NCBI GenBank assembly: GCA_963715675.1 | Contig: OY970265.1 | Coordinates: 1,054,001-1,118,000 of the forward strand | DNA length: 64,000 nucleotides | Origin: DASVWZ01 sp963715675 | GTDB lineage: Bacteria > Acidobacteriota > Terriglobia > Terriglobales > Acidobacteriaceae | Direction of reading: 5' to 3' | In this document: piece after piece, positions 50,970 to 60,145 of the stretch | How the letters are laid out: each line of letters begins with the position of its first letter | How positions within the stretch are numbered: position 1 is the stretch's first letter | The notes under the pieces: model-generated | Told to the model about the DNA's origin: nothing | Databases searched by the model: none | What the model saw: the letters and a program-made list of their open reading frames with translations, nothing else | Position numbers and translations under genes: made by a program

Positions 50970-51617
50970 GTGCGACGCCGAATCTTTGCTCCAGTGTTCT
51001 GTTTTGTGCTGTTCGCGATTACGCCGCTTTTTGCGCAAGAATTTTCCGGTGACCTGGTCCAGACCAAGGGCAACAATCCCGGTTCCGTAGGGAAGATATA
51101 CGTCGGTGCAGACAAAATGCGCATTGAATCGCAACGCAAGGGCGGCGATTCGGCTGTGATCATCGTCAACTACGTTACTCAAACCAGCGACGTTCTTATG
51201 CCAGAACGAAAGATGTATATGGAAACGACCGCGGGTCAGGGTCCTGGGCTACAACGCAACTGGAATTTCTTTCGCGCGCTGGATGTCGACAATGCTTGTT
51301 CAGACTGGCTAAAAATGGTGCACAAACCCAACGGAACCTGCCACAAAGTGGGGAGCGACCCCGTGAATGGCCGCAGCGCGGTCAAGTACGAGGGAGCATC
51401 AGCCACTGGAGAAGTTGAGGATGTCTGGCTGGACAAAAGTCTGCGGTTCCCGATTAAGTGGGAAGGGAAGAACAGCGGCGGCGAAATGCAGAACATCAAA
51501 GAAGGCAGCCAGCCCGGTAGCCTTTTCGAAGTTCCCAGCGGATATCAAAAGTTTCAGATGCCGGCCGGAATGCCGGGAATGCCAGGCGGCCCCGGAACAA
51601 CCCCGCAACATCCGTGA
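50970..51617 (+). CDS. Exported DUF4412-like protein
   Basis: GTG at 50970 has AGGAGG upstream. The 215-residue product has a signal peptide (MRRRIFAPVFCFVLFAITPLFA) and a beta-rich domain resembling DUF4412 (GKIYVGADKMRIESQ, VLMPERKMYMETT, IKWEGKNSGGEM). Such proteins occur in envelopes of several phyla and lack a known role. The C-terminus is Pro/Gly/Met-rich (MPAGMPGMPGGPG). Confidence 0.72.
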   Translation: MRRRIFAPVFCFVLFAITPLFAQEFSGDLVQTKGNNPGSVGKIYVGADKMRIESQRKGGDSAVIIVNYVTQTSDVLMPERKMYMETTAGQGPGLQRNWNFFRALDVDNACSDWLKMVHKPNGTCHKVGSDPVNGRSAVKYEGASATGEVEDVWLDKSLRFPIKWEGKNSGGEMQNIKEGSQPGSLFEVPSGYQKFQMPAGMPGMPGGPGTTPQHP

Positions 51618-51722
51618 TCTTGGGAACGGTTCGCGAGCTGGCTCGTTCTTTGCACCGCAGAGTGCTGCAGGTCGCAATTGGTCTTGCCGCCTCCACGACG
51701 AGCTTTTCGCCGATTCAGCGCG

Positions 51723-51752
51723 TTGCGCCTGCGAGACCTCGATCTATATACT
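51723..51752 (+). promoter_or_regulatory. Probable promoter for LytTR regulator
   Basis: TTGCGC (51723-51728) and TATACT (51747-51752) are 18 bases apart, ending 24 bases before the ATG at 51777. The -10 differs from consensus at one position. Confidence 0.45.
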
Positions 51753-51776
51753 GTTAATACCGGTCGAGGAAAATCA

Positions 51777-52556
51777 ATGTCGCTTTCTGCGGTCATCGTG
51801 GACGATGAACAACTGGCTCGCGACGAACTGGCTTTTCTGCTCAAGAACGTCGGCGATGTCGACGTCGTGGCGCAGGGAAAGAACGGCGTGGAAGGCGTAA
51901 ACCTCATCCGCGAACACAATCCTGATGTGGTGTTTCTGGACGTTCAGATGCCGGGTCTGGATGGCTTCGGAGTGCTCAAGAAGCTGCTGGATCGCAAGCT
52001 CCCTATGCCGAAGATTGTCTTTGCGACGGCTTTCGACCAGTATGCCGTGAAGGCGTTCGAGGTCAACGCGGTGGACTACCTGCTTAAGCCTTTTGACAAG
52101 AAGCGGGTTGCTCAGTCGATCCAGAGAGCGCGCATGAAAATGGAACCGGGCGCCGCATCTTCCGACAAGTTCGAGACCCTGGTGAAGATGCTGGAGTCGC
52201 AGAAGCAGCAGGCTTTCAAGCTGCTGCTCAAGGCGGCGGGGCGGCTGTTCCTGGTCAATCAGAAAGACATCTGTTTTGCTTCGATCGAGGCCGGCATCAT
52301 CACCGTGGTAACTTCCGGCCCGAACGGCATGGAAGGTCAATCGAATTGCCGTACCCTGGAGGAATTGCTGGACAGCCTCGAGCCGAATCTTTTCTGGCGG
52401 GCGCACCGCTCCTATCTGGTGAACATCAACCGCATCAAAGAGGTTGTGCCCTGGTTCAAGAGCTCCTACCAACTGCGCATGGACGATAAGAAGCAGACCG
52501 AAATTCCGGTCAGCCGCGCCCAGACCAAGCGCCTCCGGGAACTATTCAGGCTCTAG
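51777..52556 (+). CDS. LytTR-type response regulator
   Basis: ATG at 51777 follows GAGGAAAA. Of ~259 residues, the first ~125 are a receiver domain (SAVIVDDEQLARDEL, phospho-acceptor in VVFLDVQMPGLDGFG, Lys in NAVDYLLKPFDKK). The last ~100 are a LytTR DNA-binding domain (FWRAHRSYLVNINRIKEV). No histidine kinase gene is adjacent, so the partner is elsewhere. It probably controls cell-surface or export functions, as for AlgR/LytR proteins; targets unknown. Confidence 0.9.
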   Translation: MSLSAVIVDDEQLARDELAFLLKNVGDVDVVAQGKNGVEGVNLIREHNPDVVFLDVQMPGLDGFGVLKKLLDRKLPMPKIVFATAFDQYAVKAFEVNAVDYLLKPFDKKRVAQSIQRARMKMEPGAASSDKFETLVKMLESQKQQAFKLLLKAAGRLFLVNQKDICFASIEAGIITVVTSGPNGMEGQSNCRTLEELLDSLEPNLFWRAHRSYLVNINRIKEVVPWFKSSYQLRMDDKKQTEIPVSRAQTKRLRELFRL

Positions 52557-52721
52557 TTCCGAGAACCCGGGCAACGTAAAGACAACAGAGCGCATCTCAC
52601 ACCCCGAGCATGGTTGTGCCCGGGGGCAAGCTCGCGCTCTCCAGCGCTGAACCGGTCTCCGGAAGTAACGTTGCTTTCGTTGGAACTCAGGCGTAGGTTG
52701 GTAGACAACCTTCGGGGAACC

Positions 52722-52991
52722 ATGGGTCGGGCTACTAAATGGTTTGGGCTTCTCTGCCTGCTGCTGATCTTATGGACAGCGGCCGCGGAACCCCTGCACC
52801 ACCACCTCAGCAATGCCGCCTCCAACGGCTGCTCGCTGTGCGTGGTGGCCCACAGCGCTGCGCCAACCCCGAGTCTGACAAGCGCCCGGCCGGTCTTCAT
52901 TCCGGTTGGTTTTCTGCACGCAGACATAGTCCACGCTCAATCCCTTCTTGCCACGTTTGATCTCGACATTCGCGGTCCGCCTGCGATCTAG
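52722..52991 (+). CDS. Small secreted His/Cys protein, DUF2946-like
   Basis: ATG at 52722 has GGGGA just upstream. The 89-residue product has a signal segment (FGLLCLLLILWTAAAEP) followed by LHHHLSN and a CSLC motif. This resembles small metal-related DUF2946-type proteins in which His and CxxC could bind copper or another metal. It directly precedes a TonB receptor in the same direction (about 60 bases), so a metal-uptake pair is plausible. The family assignment is tentative. Confidence 0.6.
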   Translation: MGRATKWFGLLCLLLILWTAAAEPLHHHLSNAASNGCSLCVVAHSAAPTPSLTSARPVFIPVGFLHADIVHAQSLLATFDLDIRGPPAI

Positions 52992-53052
52992 GACATCCGC
53001 ACAAAAGTTCCAAACATAGGCTGTGCCAGTCCTATTTCTCGCAGGAGAGATC

Positions 53053-55764
53053 ATGCTGAATTGCCATAAGCAGTTTACCTTTACCATTCTTGGATTTGTC
53101 TTGTTTCTTGTGAGCAGCCTGGCTCAAGCGCAGTCGGGTGGGAGCTCGGGGTTTGTCAGCGGCACTGTCGTAGATCCGACCGGTGCCGTGGTGCCTGATG
53201 CGACCGTTGAAATTCACAACCCTGTCAGCGGTTTTGAGCGCTCCACTGCCACCGACACATCGGGGAGATTTAGTTTCTCCAACATCCCCTTCAATCCCTA
53301 CCACATAACCGTCACGGCGGCGGGGTTCACTCAGAGCGCGCAGGATGTGGAAGTCCGGTCGGTCGTGGGCGTAAATGTGAGGATCGGCATGACCGTGGCC
53401 GGAAGTTCCACTGCGGTCACGGTCGAAGCTGGGACCGACTTGGTGGAGAACGATCCGATCGGCCATACTGACGTGGATCGGGCGGTGTTCGACAAGATTC
53501 CCCTGGAAAGCCAGTCCTCGTCTGTCAGTTCGCTGGTCACGCTCGCTTCGCCGGGAGTTGCCGCGGACTCGAATGGGTTGTTTCATGGGCTTGGCGACCA
53601 CGCGTCAAACTCGTTCTCGGTTGACGGGCAGCCTATCACCGATCAGCAAAGCAAGGTTTTCTCCAACCAGATTCCCGTCGATTCGATCGCGTCGCTGGAA
53701 GTGATCCCCGGCGCCCCGCCTGCTGAATACGGAGGTAAAACGAGCCTCGTCATTGTGGCGACGACCCGCTCGGGCCAGGGCATGACCACACCCCATGGAA
53801 GCATAAACACCTCGTACGGCTCGTTTGGCTCGTCCAATCTTGGCTTCGACCTGGCTTACGGAGGCGCAAAGTGGGGAAACTTCATCTCTGCGAATGGGTT
53901 GAACAGCGGCCGGTTCCTCGATCCGCCCGAGTTCGCCGTGATGCACGATAAGGGCAACGAAGAGAACATATTCGACCGCGTAGACGATCAACTCTCAACC
54001 GCCGACTCGATTCATCTGAACCTGAGCTATACGCGTTCCTGGTTCCAGACCCCGAATTCGTTTGACGCTCAGGATGCGACGCAATGGGCTGGAACCGGGG
54101 GTGTCGATCCCAACGGCAAGGTCGTAGGTTCCACGGACCAGCGCTCGAAAATTCAGACCTTCAACGTCGCGCCGTCATGGACTCGCGTTCTCAACTCGTC
54201 CGCGGTTTTGACTGTGGGAGCCTTCGTACGCCGGGACGCGTTCAACTACTATCCGAGCAATAACCCATTCGCCGATCTTGGCCCGCCCAATCTCCAGCAG
54301 GAAACCATCGCACAGAATCGGACGCTCGCCAACGTCGGTCTTCGCTCAGATGTCTCTTACGTGAGGGGCATTCATAACCTAAAAGTGGGGGCGACGTATC
54401 AACAGACGTTCCTCCATGAGGATTTCAATCTGGGAATAGTCGATCCCTCGCTTTTACCCTCGCTCGTAGATGCGAGTGGCAATCCCTGTCTGGTCGGGAA
54501 TGTCCCGGTGGACGCTCCATGCACCGTGCTATTCCCGTTCGACCTCACCCGCGGAGGCAGCCTCTACCCTTTCCACGGCCACACGGACGTGAAGGAACTC
54601 GCGATTTACATCCAAGACCAGATCAGCAAGGGAAACTGGTCCCTCAACCTGGGACTTCGCGGCGATTTTTACAACGGCCTCACAACGGCTCATCAAGCCG
54701 AACCTCGCCTCGGCATTGCGTACAACATCAAGCGGAGCAACACGGTTCTGCGCGTTTCTTATGCGCGAACCCTGGAGACTCCGTTCAATGAGAATTTGAT
54801 TCTCTCAAATACCGGATGCCAGTTCGCGGTGATCGCTGCTCTTATCCCGTGCGTCAATGCACCCCTCGACCCAGGCTACCGCAATGACTTCCATGCTGGC
54901 TTGCAGCAGGCATTCGGCCGCCATGCGGTTGTGAGCGGGGATTACATTTGGAAGTACACGCACACCGGCTACGATTTCAGTACCTTGGCCGCGACACCGA
55001 TCTTCTTTCCGATTGGATGGCACAATTCCAAGATTCCGGGGTATGCGATTCGCGTGAGTGTGCCAAACTACCGCGGATTCTCTGCGCTGGTGGTGATGTC
55101 GAGTGTGGCCGCCCGCTTCTTCCCGCCCCAGACCAGCGGTCTGGGGGTTACGGTCGGGCAGAGCGGGCTCCCCTTCCGCATTGACCACGACGAAAAATTC
55201 AACGAAACGACGCACCTGCAATATCAACCCTGGAAAGCCGGACCATGGGTCGGCTTCAATTGGCGATACGACAGTGGTCTGGTAGCTGGGCAAACACCCT
55301 GCTTCGGAGGGAATTGTGCCCAAGGGATAACGGTAGGCGGCACAAACTACATCCGCCTGACAGATTCCTTCGGGACTGCTCTTACGGCCGATCAAGAGTT
55401 CGAATCCGGTCTATTCTGCGGCCCGCAACGCGCCACACCGAACACACTTATCGGAGTTAGCGTGCCGGGCAGCGCGGTACTGGCTTGCCCTGTATCGCAA
55501 TTTGGTTCCACTCTCTTAAGCGTGCCGAAGCCGAACACCGAGAACGACGACCACGATCCGCCGCGCATCGCGCCCCGTAACTTGTTTGATGTTGCCGTGG
55601 GCGACGACAATCTGTTCAAAGGCGAACGTTTCAAATGGGGTCTCACGATTACTGCCATCAACCTAAGCAACAAGACGGCGCTGTATAACTTTCTATCGAC
55701 GTTCAGCGGGACGCACTATGTGACGCCGCGTGCGCTCAGCGCCCAGATTGCGTTCCACTTCTGA
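53053..55764 (+). CDS. TonB-dependent receptor with carboxypeptidase-regulatory-like domain
   Basis: ATG at 53053 follows AGGAGAGA; the frame extends ten codons upstream. The ~903-residue product has a signal peptide (FTFTILGFVLFLVSSLAQAQ), a CarboxypepD_reg-like domain (SGTVVDPTGAVVPDATVEI) at residues ~35-110, a plug (LASPGVAADSNGLFHGLGDH), and a beta-barrel ending SAQIAFHF. It is shorter than the 1239-residue receptor in the amine locus and follows the small His/Cys protein gene. Ligand unknown; a metal complex is possible. Confidence 0.88.
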   Translation: MLNCHKQFTFTILGFVLFLVSSLAQAQSGGSSGFVSGTVVDPTGAVVPDATVEIHNPVSGFERSTATDTSGRFSFSNIPFNPYHITVTAAGFTQSAQDVEVRSVVGVNVRIGMTVAGSSTAVTVEAGTDLVENDPIGHTDVDRAVFDKIPLESQSSSVSSLVTLASPGVAADSNGLFHGLGDHASNSFSVDGQPITDQQSKVFSNQIPVDSIASLEVIPGAPPAEYGGKTSLVIVATTRSGQGMTTPHGSINTSYGSFGSSNLGFDLAYGGAKWGNFISANGLNSGRFLDPPEFAVMHDKGNEENIFDRVDDQLSTADSIHLNLSYTRSWFQTPNSFDAQDATQWAGTGGVDPNGKVVGSTDQRSKIQTFNVAPSWTRVLNSSAVLTVGAFVRRDAFNYYPSNNPFADLGPPNLQQETIAQNRTLANVGLRSDVSYVRGIHNLKVGATYQQTFLHEDFNLGIVDPSLLPSLVDASGNPCLVGNVPVDAPCTVLFPFDLTRGGSLYPFHGHTDVKELAIYIQDQISKGNWSLNLGLRGDFYNGLTTAHQAEPRLGIAYNIKRSNTVLRVSYARTLETPFNENLILSNTGCQFAVIAALIPCVNAPLDPGYRNDFHAGLQQAFGRHAVVSGDYIWKYTHTGYDFSTLAATPIFFPIGWHNSKIPGYAIRVSVPNYRGFSALVVMSSVAARFFPPQTSGLGVTVGQSGLPFRIDHDEKFNETTHLQYQPWKAGPWVGFNWRYDSGLVAGQTPCFGGNCAQGITVGGTNYIRLTDSFGTALTADQEFESGLFCGPQRATPNTLIGVSVPGSAVLACPVSQFGSTLLSVPKPNTENDDHDPPRIAPRNLFDVAVGDDNLFKGERFKWGLTITAINLSNKTALYNFLSTFSGTHYVTPRALSAQIAFHF

Positions 55765-55776
55765 CCAGTCTTGCAG

Positions 55777-55804
55777 GACGGCCGGAGAGTAAACCCCGGC
55801 CGTC
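55777..55804 (+). terminator. Bidirectional terminator hairpin
   Basis: GACGGCCGG (55777-55785) and CCGGCCGTC (55796-55804) form a perfect 9-bp stem with a 10-base loop, between the ends of the TonB receptor and the convergent Crp/Fnr gene. The T tract on either side is weak. Confidence 0.55.
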
Positions 55805-55822
55805 TCCGGGCTTTGTGTGCAT

Positions 55823-56974
55823 TCATGCCGCCAACGCTTCCAAGGCAACTCGATTGAGGATAACGGGAGTGGAACCGTCCAGCCGGATCAAGTCCTTTTT
55901 CTTAAGACCGCCGAGCAGCCGGGTTACGGTCTCGCGCGATGAGCCAATCATCTGGGCCATCTCTTCGTGCGTCAAACTGGCGGGAACATGGGTTTCCGGG
56001 CTTGCGAGAGGCTTCTCGCGGCTTCGCGTCCAGGACAGCAAGAGCCGTGCCAGTTTGCCTGCAGAGGAACGCACCAGCACCAGATCATGGAGGTCACGGT
56101 ACGCCGCCTGGAACTCGCGGCTGAGCGCCAGCGAGGCGTGCAGACCAAATTCCGGACTGCTTTCAATCGCGGCCCCCAAGGTCTGGCGGTCCAGGAAATT
56201 CACCTGGCAGGGGCCGGAGGTTTCCGCGGTTAATTCGCAGGCTTGCCCGGAGATCACTGCGCTTAGCCCCAGTACCTCGCCTGGCCCGGCAATACGGAAG
56301 ATCAGGACCTTGCCTTCCCGGGAGGCTGTCGAGAGCTTCACTCGACCCGAGCACAGCACAAACGCTCCCCGCGCCACCTGCCCTTCGACAAACAGGAGTG
56401 TGCTGCCGGGATACGTGCTGGGATGGCTGGCTGCCTCGAGCAGCTTCAGCCCTTCGAGCGATAACCCACAGAACCAGCCATCCTTTCGCGCGGTACACTG
56501 GTTGCAAGCTTGCATCAATGCCAATCCGTAGGGAGTTTTCATGGGCGTTTTGTCTGCAGCTTTTTCCTCCGTAGTGTCGATGTTCCGGGGGCGTCCCGCC
56601 TGACGCACGGCGCGAACCGGGATGCGAGCGTCTTCGGTCTTGGCCAGCAGCGCGGCGGCGATCGCGCGGGTTCGGGGATCGGGGGAACGCAGCGCGCGCA
56701 CCAATTCCCAGCCGGCGGATGCTTCGCGCTCATCATGCCAGCGCAGGCTGCAGGCATACAGATAGGCCGAGTCAGGTAAGCTGGCAAGAATTTGCCGGTT
56801 CCCGATCCGGTGCGTAGCGTCGGAGTGGTTGCAGGCCTGCAGGGCCACCGAGGAAGGACGATTTCCATTGTCCGGCAGGCTTTTGGCCGACCCAAAACCA
56901 CTCCATAAAGATTTCCCGTTCGCCGAAGCGTCCCTTGCGAGTGGCACACGACACTCCCACTGCCCGATTTGCAT
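55823..56974 (-). CDS. Crp/Fnr-family regulator with in-frame N-terminal extension
   Basis: The regulator proper starts at MKTPYGL (56542) and has 239 residues: a cluster C-x2-C-x8-C (CNQCTARKDGWFC), a cAMP-receptor-like sensor (FVEGQVARGAFVLCSGRVKLS, GPGEVLGLSAVISG), and an HTH (LTHEEMAQMIGSSRETVTRLL). The frame stays open 144 codons further to ATG 56974, encoding a helical stretch with SAYLYACSLRW, WELVRALRSPDPRTRAIAAALLAKTED (HEAT-like). Neither start has a ribosome site. So this may be one fused protein of ~383 residues or a shorter regulator. The cysteine cluster could hold an Fe-S centre, as in FNR. Confidence 0.75.
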   Translation of the reverse strand: MQIGQWECRVPLARDASANGKSLWSGFGSAKSLPDNGNRPSSVALQACNHSDATHRIGNRQILASLPDSAYLYACSLRWHDEREASAGWELVRALRSPDPRTRAIAAALLAKTEDARIPVRAVRQAGRPRNIDTTEEKAADKTPMKTPYGLALMQACNQCTARKDGWFCGLSLEGLKLLEAASHPSTYPGSTLLFVEGQVARGAFVLCSGRVKLSTASREGKVLIFRIAGPGEVLGLSAVISGQACELTAETSGPCQVNFLDRQTLGAAIESSPEFGLHASLALSREFQAAYRDLHDLVLVRSSAGKLARLLLSWTRSREKPLASPETHVPASLTHEEMAQMIGSSRETVTRLLGGLKKKDLIRLDGSTPVILNRVALEALAA

Positions 56975-57260
56975 GCCGATGCAGACTTTCTGCGCCTGAA
57001 GAGCAAATTGGGGAGACTGCGAACAAGAGGGTGCACGCCGAGCACCAACCCGGGCAGGGACGGTAAGCTGCGGCAAAGACTCGGGGTGCTACTCGGTGGT
57101 CGGTTTTCCAAAAGGGTCGAGTTGCCGATACTGCGGCACGATTGCCGAACCTTCGTCGGCTGGCAGAGGACCACCTTCGGGGAACTCTGATTCAGTATGA
57201 TCTTCACCAGGGTCCCACCCGGAGGGGGCCCGCGCTCATCGACGACCTAATTAAAGGTCC

Positions 57261-59021
57261 TTAGCTCTGATACTCTCCACGCTGGATTGCCAGGCGCTGG
57301 ATTTTAGACTGCAGGGTGGTACGTTTCATACCGAGCCGGATAGCAGCGCCGTGAATGCCCGCGATCACGCCACCGGTTTCCCTCAGGATGCGAAGAATAT
57401 GCTCCCGTTCCATCGTGAGGAGGCTGGAATTTGGTTCCGTGTTCTCATCTCCCATACACAATTCCGAAAGCGGCGCGTTGAGAACAGGGCCTTCGGAAAG
57501 AAGCACGCATCGTTCCATGAAGTTCTCCAGCTCTCGGACGTTTCCTGGCCAACGCCAGCGGACCAGGGCAGCCATGGTTCCTGCGGGAATGGTGTCGATC
57601 TGCCGGTTCAGACGGCGAGCGGAGACCTGAACAAAATGGCGAACCAGCATGGGAATGTCAGTGGGACGTTCCCGCAGCGAGGGCATGTGCACCGGAAATA
57701 CATGCAGGCGGTAGTACAGGTCGCTGCGGAACTCGCCCCCTGCCACGCGTTTCGCAAGGTCGCGGTTGGTGGCGGCGATCAGCCGAAGGTTGACCCGGAT
57801 GGTGCGATTTCCCCCCAAGCGCTCGAACTCCTGGTCCTGCAGCACGCGCAGGAGTTTCGGCTGCAGTTCGAGCGGGATATCCCCAACTTCGTCGAGGAAC
57901 AAGGTTCCTTTATCGGCAAGTTCCAGCCGCCCAATTTTCTGAGTGACCGCGCCTGTGAAGGCGCCTTTTTCGTGTCCGAATAGTTCGCTCTCCAGCAGGC
58001 CAGTCGGAATGGCAGCGCAGTTCAGTTTGATGAAACTGGCTGCGCTGCGCGTACCCAAGCGATGAATGGCGCGGGCAATCAATTCCTTGCCGGTTCCGGT
58101 TTCTCCCAAGACCAGCACGGTGGCGTCTGTCGGCGCCACGGTTTCCACATCGGACAGCACCCGCTGCAGGATGGGGCTGTTTCCGATGATCTCCTGGAAG
58201 TTAAGTTTGGAGAGGGTTTCGTCCTGTAGGTAAACGTTTTCTTTCCGCAGCTTGTCGGTGAGGTCTGCAATCTCCTGATAGGCTGCGGCATTTTCCAGGG
58301 CACCTGCAATCTGAGTTGCAACCTGGGTCAGAAAATCGATGTCCTGGGGGGCGAAGGCGTTCTCCTTCAGGCTACCCAGGTTCAAGGTTCCGATCGTCCC
58401 TTTGCGGGTGATCATGGGAACGGAACACAGCGACTGGATTCCGATTTGCAGCATTCGATTCAGGAGAGGGTGTTCGTTACTGGAAATTTCCTGGAGGTTA
58501 TAAAACTTGGCCTCCCCATGCAGGAAAGTCCGGCTAAAAGGGAACTCGGTGACCGGCACGGTGGTATCCGGCCCGATTGTGGCGACCGCCAATTGCGAAT
58601 CCAGAGCATGGAGGGTCAGGCAGCGGGAGTGCTCGTCATAGATTGCCAGGCTGGCGAAATCCTGTTCGACCACTTGCCGCACCAGTTCTGCAATGGCAGG
58701 AAACAGTTCGTAGACCAGGAGGTTCGAACGTACCTGGGTGCTGATTTCCAGCAGAGCGTTGAGCCGGGATTTCTCCTGATGGAAGGCCTGTCGCACCAGG
58801 GCATTCTCAGCCGCCACGGCCACCAATTTGGTGATGCTGCCCAAGAAAACAAGATCGGTGTCGGTGAAGGCGTGGGCTTGGGAGCGCCCAAAGCCCAGCC
58901 CTCCCAGACGCCGGCTCGCCGTGGTCAGCGGCAAGCCACAATAGGAGAGTATGCCTTTGGCCAGGAGAACCTTGACGGCTTCCGGAAAGCGGCCTTCTTT
59001 CTCCACCTCCGGGATGGTCAC
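57261..59021 (-). CDS. FhlA-like sigma-54-dependent activator, C-terminal portion
   Basis: The 586-residue product holds the second half of a GAF domain, another GAF domain (LLVYELFPAIAELVRQVVEQ, SLCSVPMITRKGTIGTLNLG), an AAA+ sigma-54 activator domain (Walker A LVLGETGTGKELIARAIH, GAFTGA loop, Walker B GTLFLDEVGDIPLE) and a Fis-type HTH at the end (AAIRLGMKRTTLQSKIQRL). It starts at a GTG overlapping the stop of the upstream frame. The missing N-terminal half of its first GAF is encoded by the preceding frame (59018-59809), so this appears to be one gene interrupted by a frameshift. If functional, it activates sigma-54 promoters in response to a ligand sensed by the GAF domains. Confidence 0.85.
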   Translation of the reverse strand: MTIPEVEKEGRFPEAVKVLLAKGILSYCGLPLTTASRRLGGLGFGRSQAHAFTDTDLVFLGSITKLVAVAAENALVRQAFHQEKSRLNALLEISTQVRSNLLVYELFPAIAELVRQVVEQDFASLAIYDEHSRCLTLHALDSQLAVATIGPDTTVPVTEFPFSRTFLHGEAKFYNLQEISSNEHPLLNRMLQIGIQSLCSVPMITRKGTIGTLNLGSLKENAFAPQDIDFLTQVATQIAGALENAAAYQEIADLTDKLRKENVYLQDETLSKLNFQEIIGNSPILQRVLSDVETVAPTDATVLVLGETGTGKELIARAIHRLGTRSAASFIKLNCAAIPTGLLESELFGHEKGAFTGAVTQKIGRLELADKGTLFLDEVGDIPLELQPKLLRVLQDQEFERLGGNRTIRVNLRLIAATNRDLAKRVAGGEFRSDLYYRLHVFPVHMPSLRERPTDIPMLVRHFVQVSARRLNRQIDTIPAGTMAALVRWRWPGNVRELENFMERCVLLSEGPVLNAPLSELCMGDENTEPNSSLLTMEREHILRILRETGGVIAGIHGAAIRLGMKRTTLQSKIQRLAIQRGEYQS

Positions 59022-59809
59022 TGGCCGCTGTGCTTTCCAGACCAGTCCCGAGGGGCGTCGTCCACCGGTAGTTCGCTGAGTTCAGGGGATAGCCGGCCTC
59101 GTTCCCAGGTGTGCGCCCGCATCCGCATCCCCGCTGGATCGTGCAGGGAAAAAGAAAGAAAGTCAAAGGCAACTACCTGGTGCAAACGCTCCATGAGTGC
59201 TAACGACAGCCCCGCGTTTTCACCATGATCGACCATGGAGGCAGACAGCTCCAGCAGCACATCCAGCCGGCCCTTCTGCTGTTGCAAGGCGGCATGCGTA
59301 GTGGTGTTTTCCACCGCTTGGGCGACCACATCCGCAACCCAACGCAAGAGTTGCACCTGCTTGTCGTTGTACAACTCCGCCGTGCGGCTGCACATCGCCA
59401 GGGTCCCCATTCGCCGCTGCGGCGTGGTCAGGGGGACCTCACAGAAGGAGCGGATTCGTTGGTCCTTCAGGGTACTCCAATAGGCAAAGCCACACGTCTC
59501 CGGATGCCCGTCGGCAAACACCAACGGCTGCTGGTTCTGCAACACCCACCCGGAGGTTGTGTCGGGAGGCAAATCGATGGGCGGATTCACCTCGCCGTTA
59601 TGCCAGACCTGCAGGCTGAGCGCGTTCCGGGCGGGATCCCACAGAGAAATACCCGCGACCTCAAACTGGAATAGCTTGTGCAGGGTTTTCCCTAATCCCT
59701 GAAAAAGCTCCGTTGGGGTCGACCTGTGAACCACAAAGTCCACAACCTCAAGCAGTGCCTCATTGCGCTCAGGATCGCCGGTGCAATCGAAGTGGCGGTC
59801 AGGGGTCAT
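59018..59809 (-). CDS. FhlA-like activator, N-terminal GAF portion (frameshifted)
   Basis: The 263-residue product has a complete GAF domain (VVDFVVHRSTPTELFQGLG, FEVAGISLWDP, CEVPLTTPQRRMGTLAMCS) and the first half of a second one (LSASMVDHGENAGLSLALM, FDFLSFSLHDPAGMRMRAHT). Just after LPVDDAP the frame changes. Read one base later, the DNA gives SGLVWKAQRPVTIPEV, which is exactly the expected GAF continuation and runs into the next frame. A single missing base near 59050-59055, in the C-rich run CGCCCCTCGGG, would restore one ~850-residue protein. It may be a true mutation, a sequencing error or a programmed shift. Confidence 0.8.
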   Translation of the reverse strand: MTPDRHFDCTGDPERNEALLEVVDFVVHRSTPTELFQGLGKTLHKLFQFEVAGISLWDPARNALSLQVWHNGEVNPPIDLPPDTTSGWVLQNQQPLVFADGHPETCGFAYWSTLKDQRIRSFCEVPLTTPQRRMGTLAMCSRTAELYNDKQVQLLRWVADVVAQAVENTTTHAALQQQKGRLDVLLELSASMVDHGENAGLSLALMERLHQVVAFDFLSFSLHDPAGMRMRAHTWERGRLSPELSELPVDDAPRDWSGKHSGQ

Positions 59810-60145
59810 ATTTCTCCTACCCCCAGTGCGCTGACCTCACAAACTAAGCTTCAGACGAAGTTTCAAACTTAGAGATGCGCATCATAACCTTATTTACTCG
59901 GTTTGCAACATTTTTCTTGAAATGTTCGGTTTTCGTAAATTACGTCAATGACGCATTCCGGGAAATGGATGGATTCGATGGTCCGAGCACTGCCTGCCGA
60001 TCAGAAATGAACGTGCATTGCATGCGATTTGTACGCACTCAGGTTGCGGCTATCGCAGCGTCCACAATCGGAGTTTCGGAAGGTTTACTTATAGAGGTTC
60101 TGGCGGCACGGCCGTAAACGTACTGTGTCTGAGTATAATTTTGGA
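59810..60145. other. AT-rich intergenic region
   Basis: No gene is seen. CTTC and GAAG pair around AGAC, with AAGTTTCAAACTT overlapping (about 59843-59872), giving a nested hairpin near the start of the activator gene. ACGTCAATGACGC is another short inverted element. A TATAAT at 60134-60139 lies just before the next gene. The region probably contains divergent promoters. Confidence 0.5.
60134..60139 (+). promoter_or_regulatory. TATAAT -10 box close to a start codon
   Basis: A consensus -10 ends 6 bases before the GTG at 60146, so transcription would begin at or beside the start codon, as in a leaderless mRNA. No good -35 is visible. Confidence 0.45.

Noticed and set aside
57261..59809. Two independent genes rather than one frameshifted gene
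   Set aside because: The first frame ends in the middle of a GAF domain and the second begins with its other half; one restored base joins them, so a single ancestral gene is favoured.
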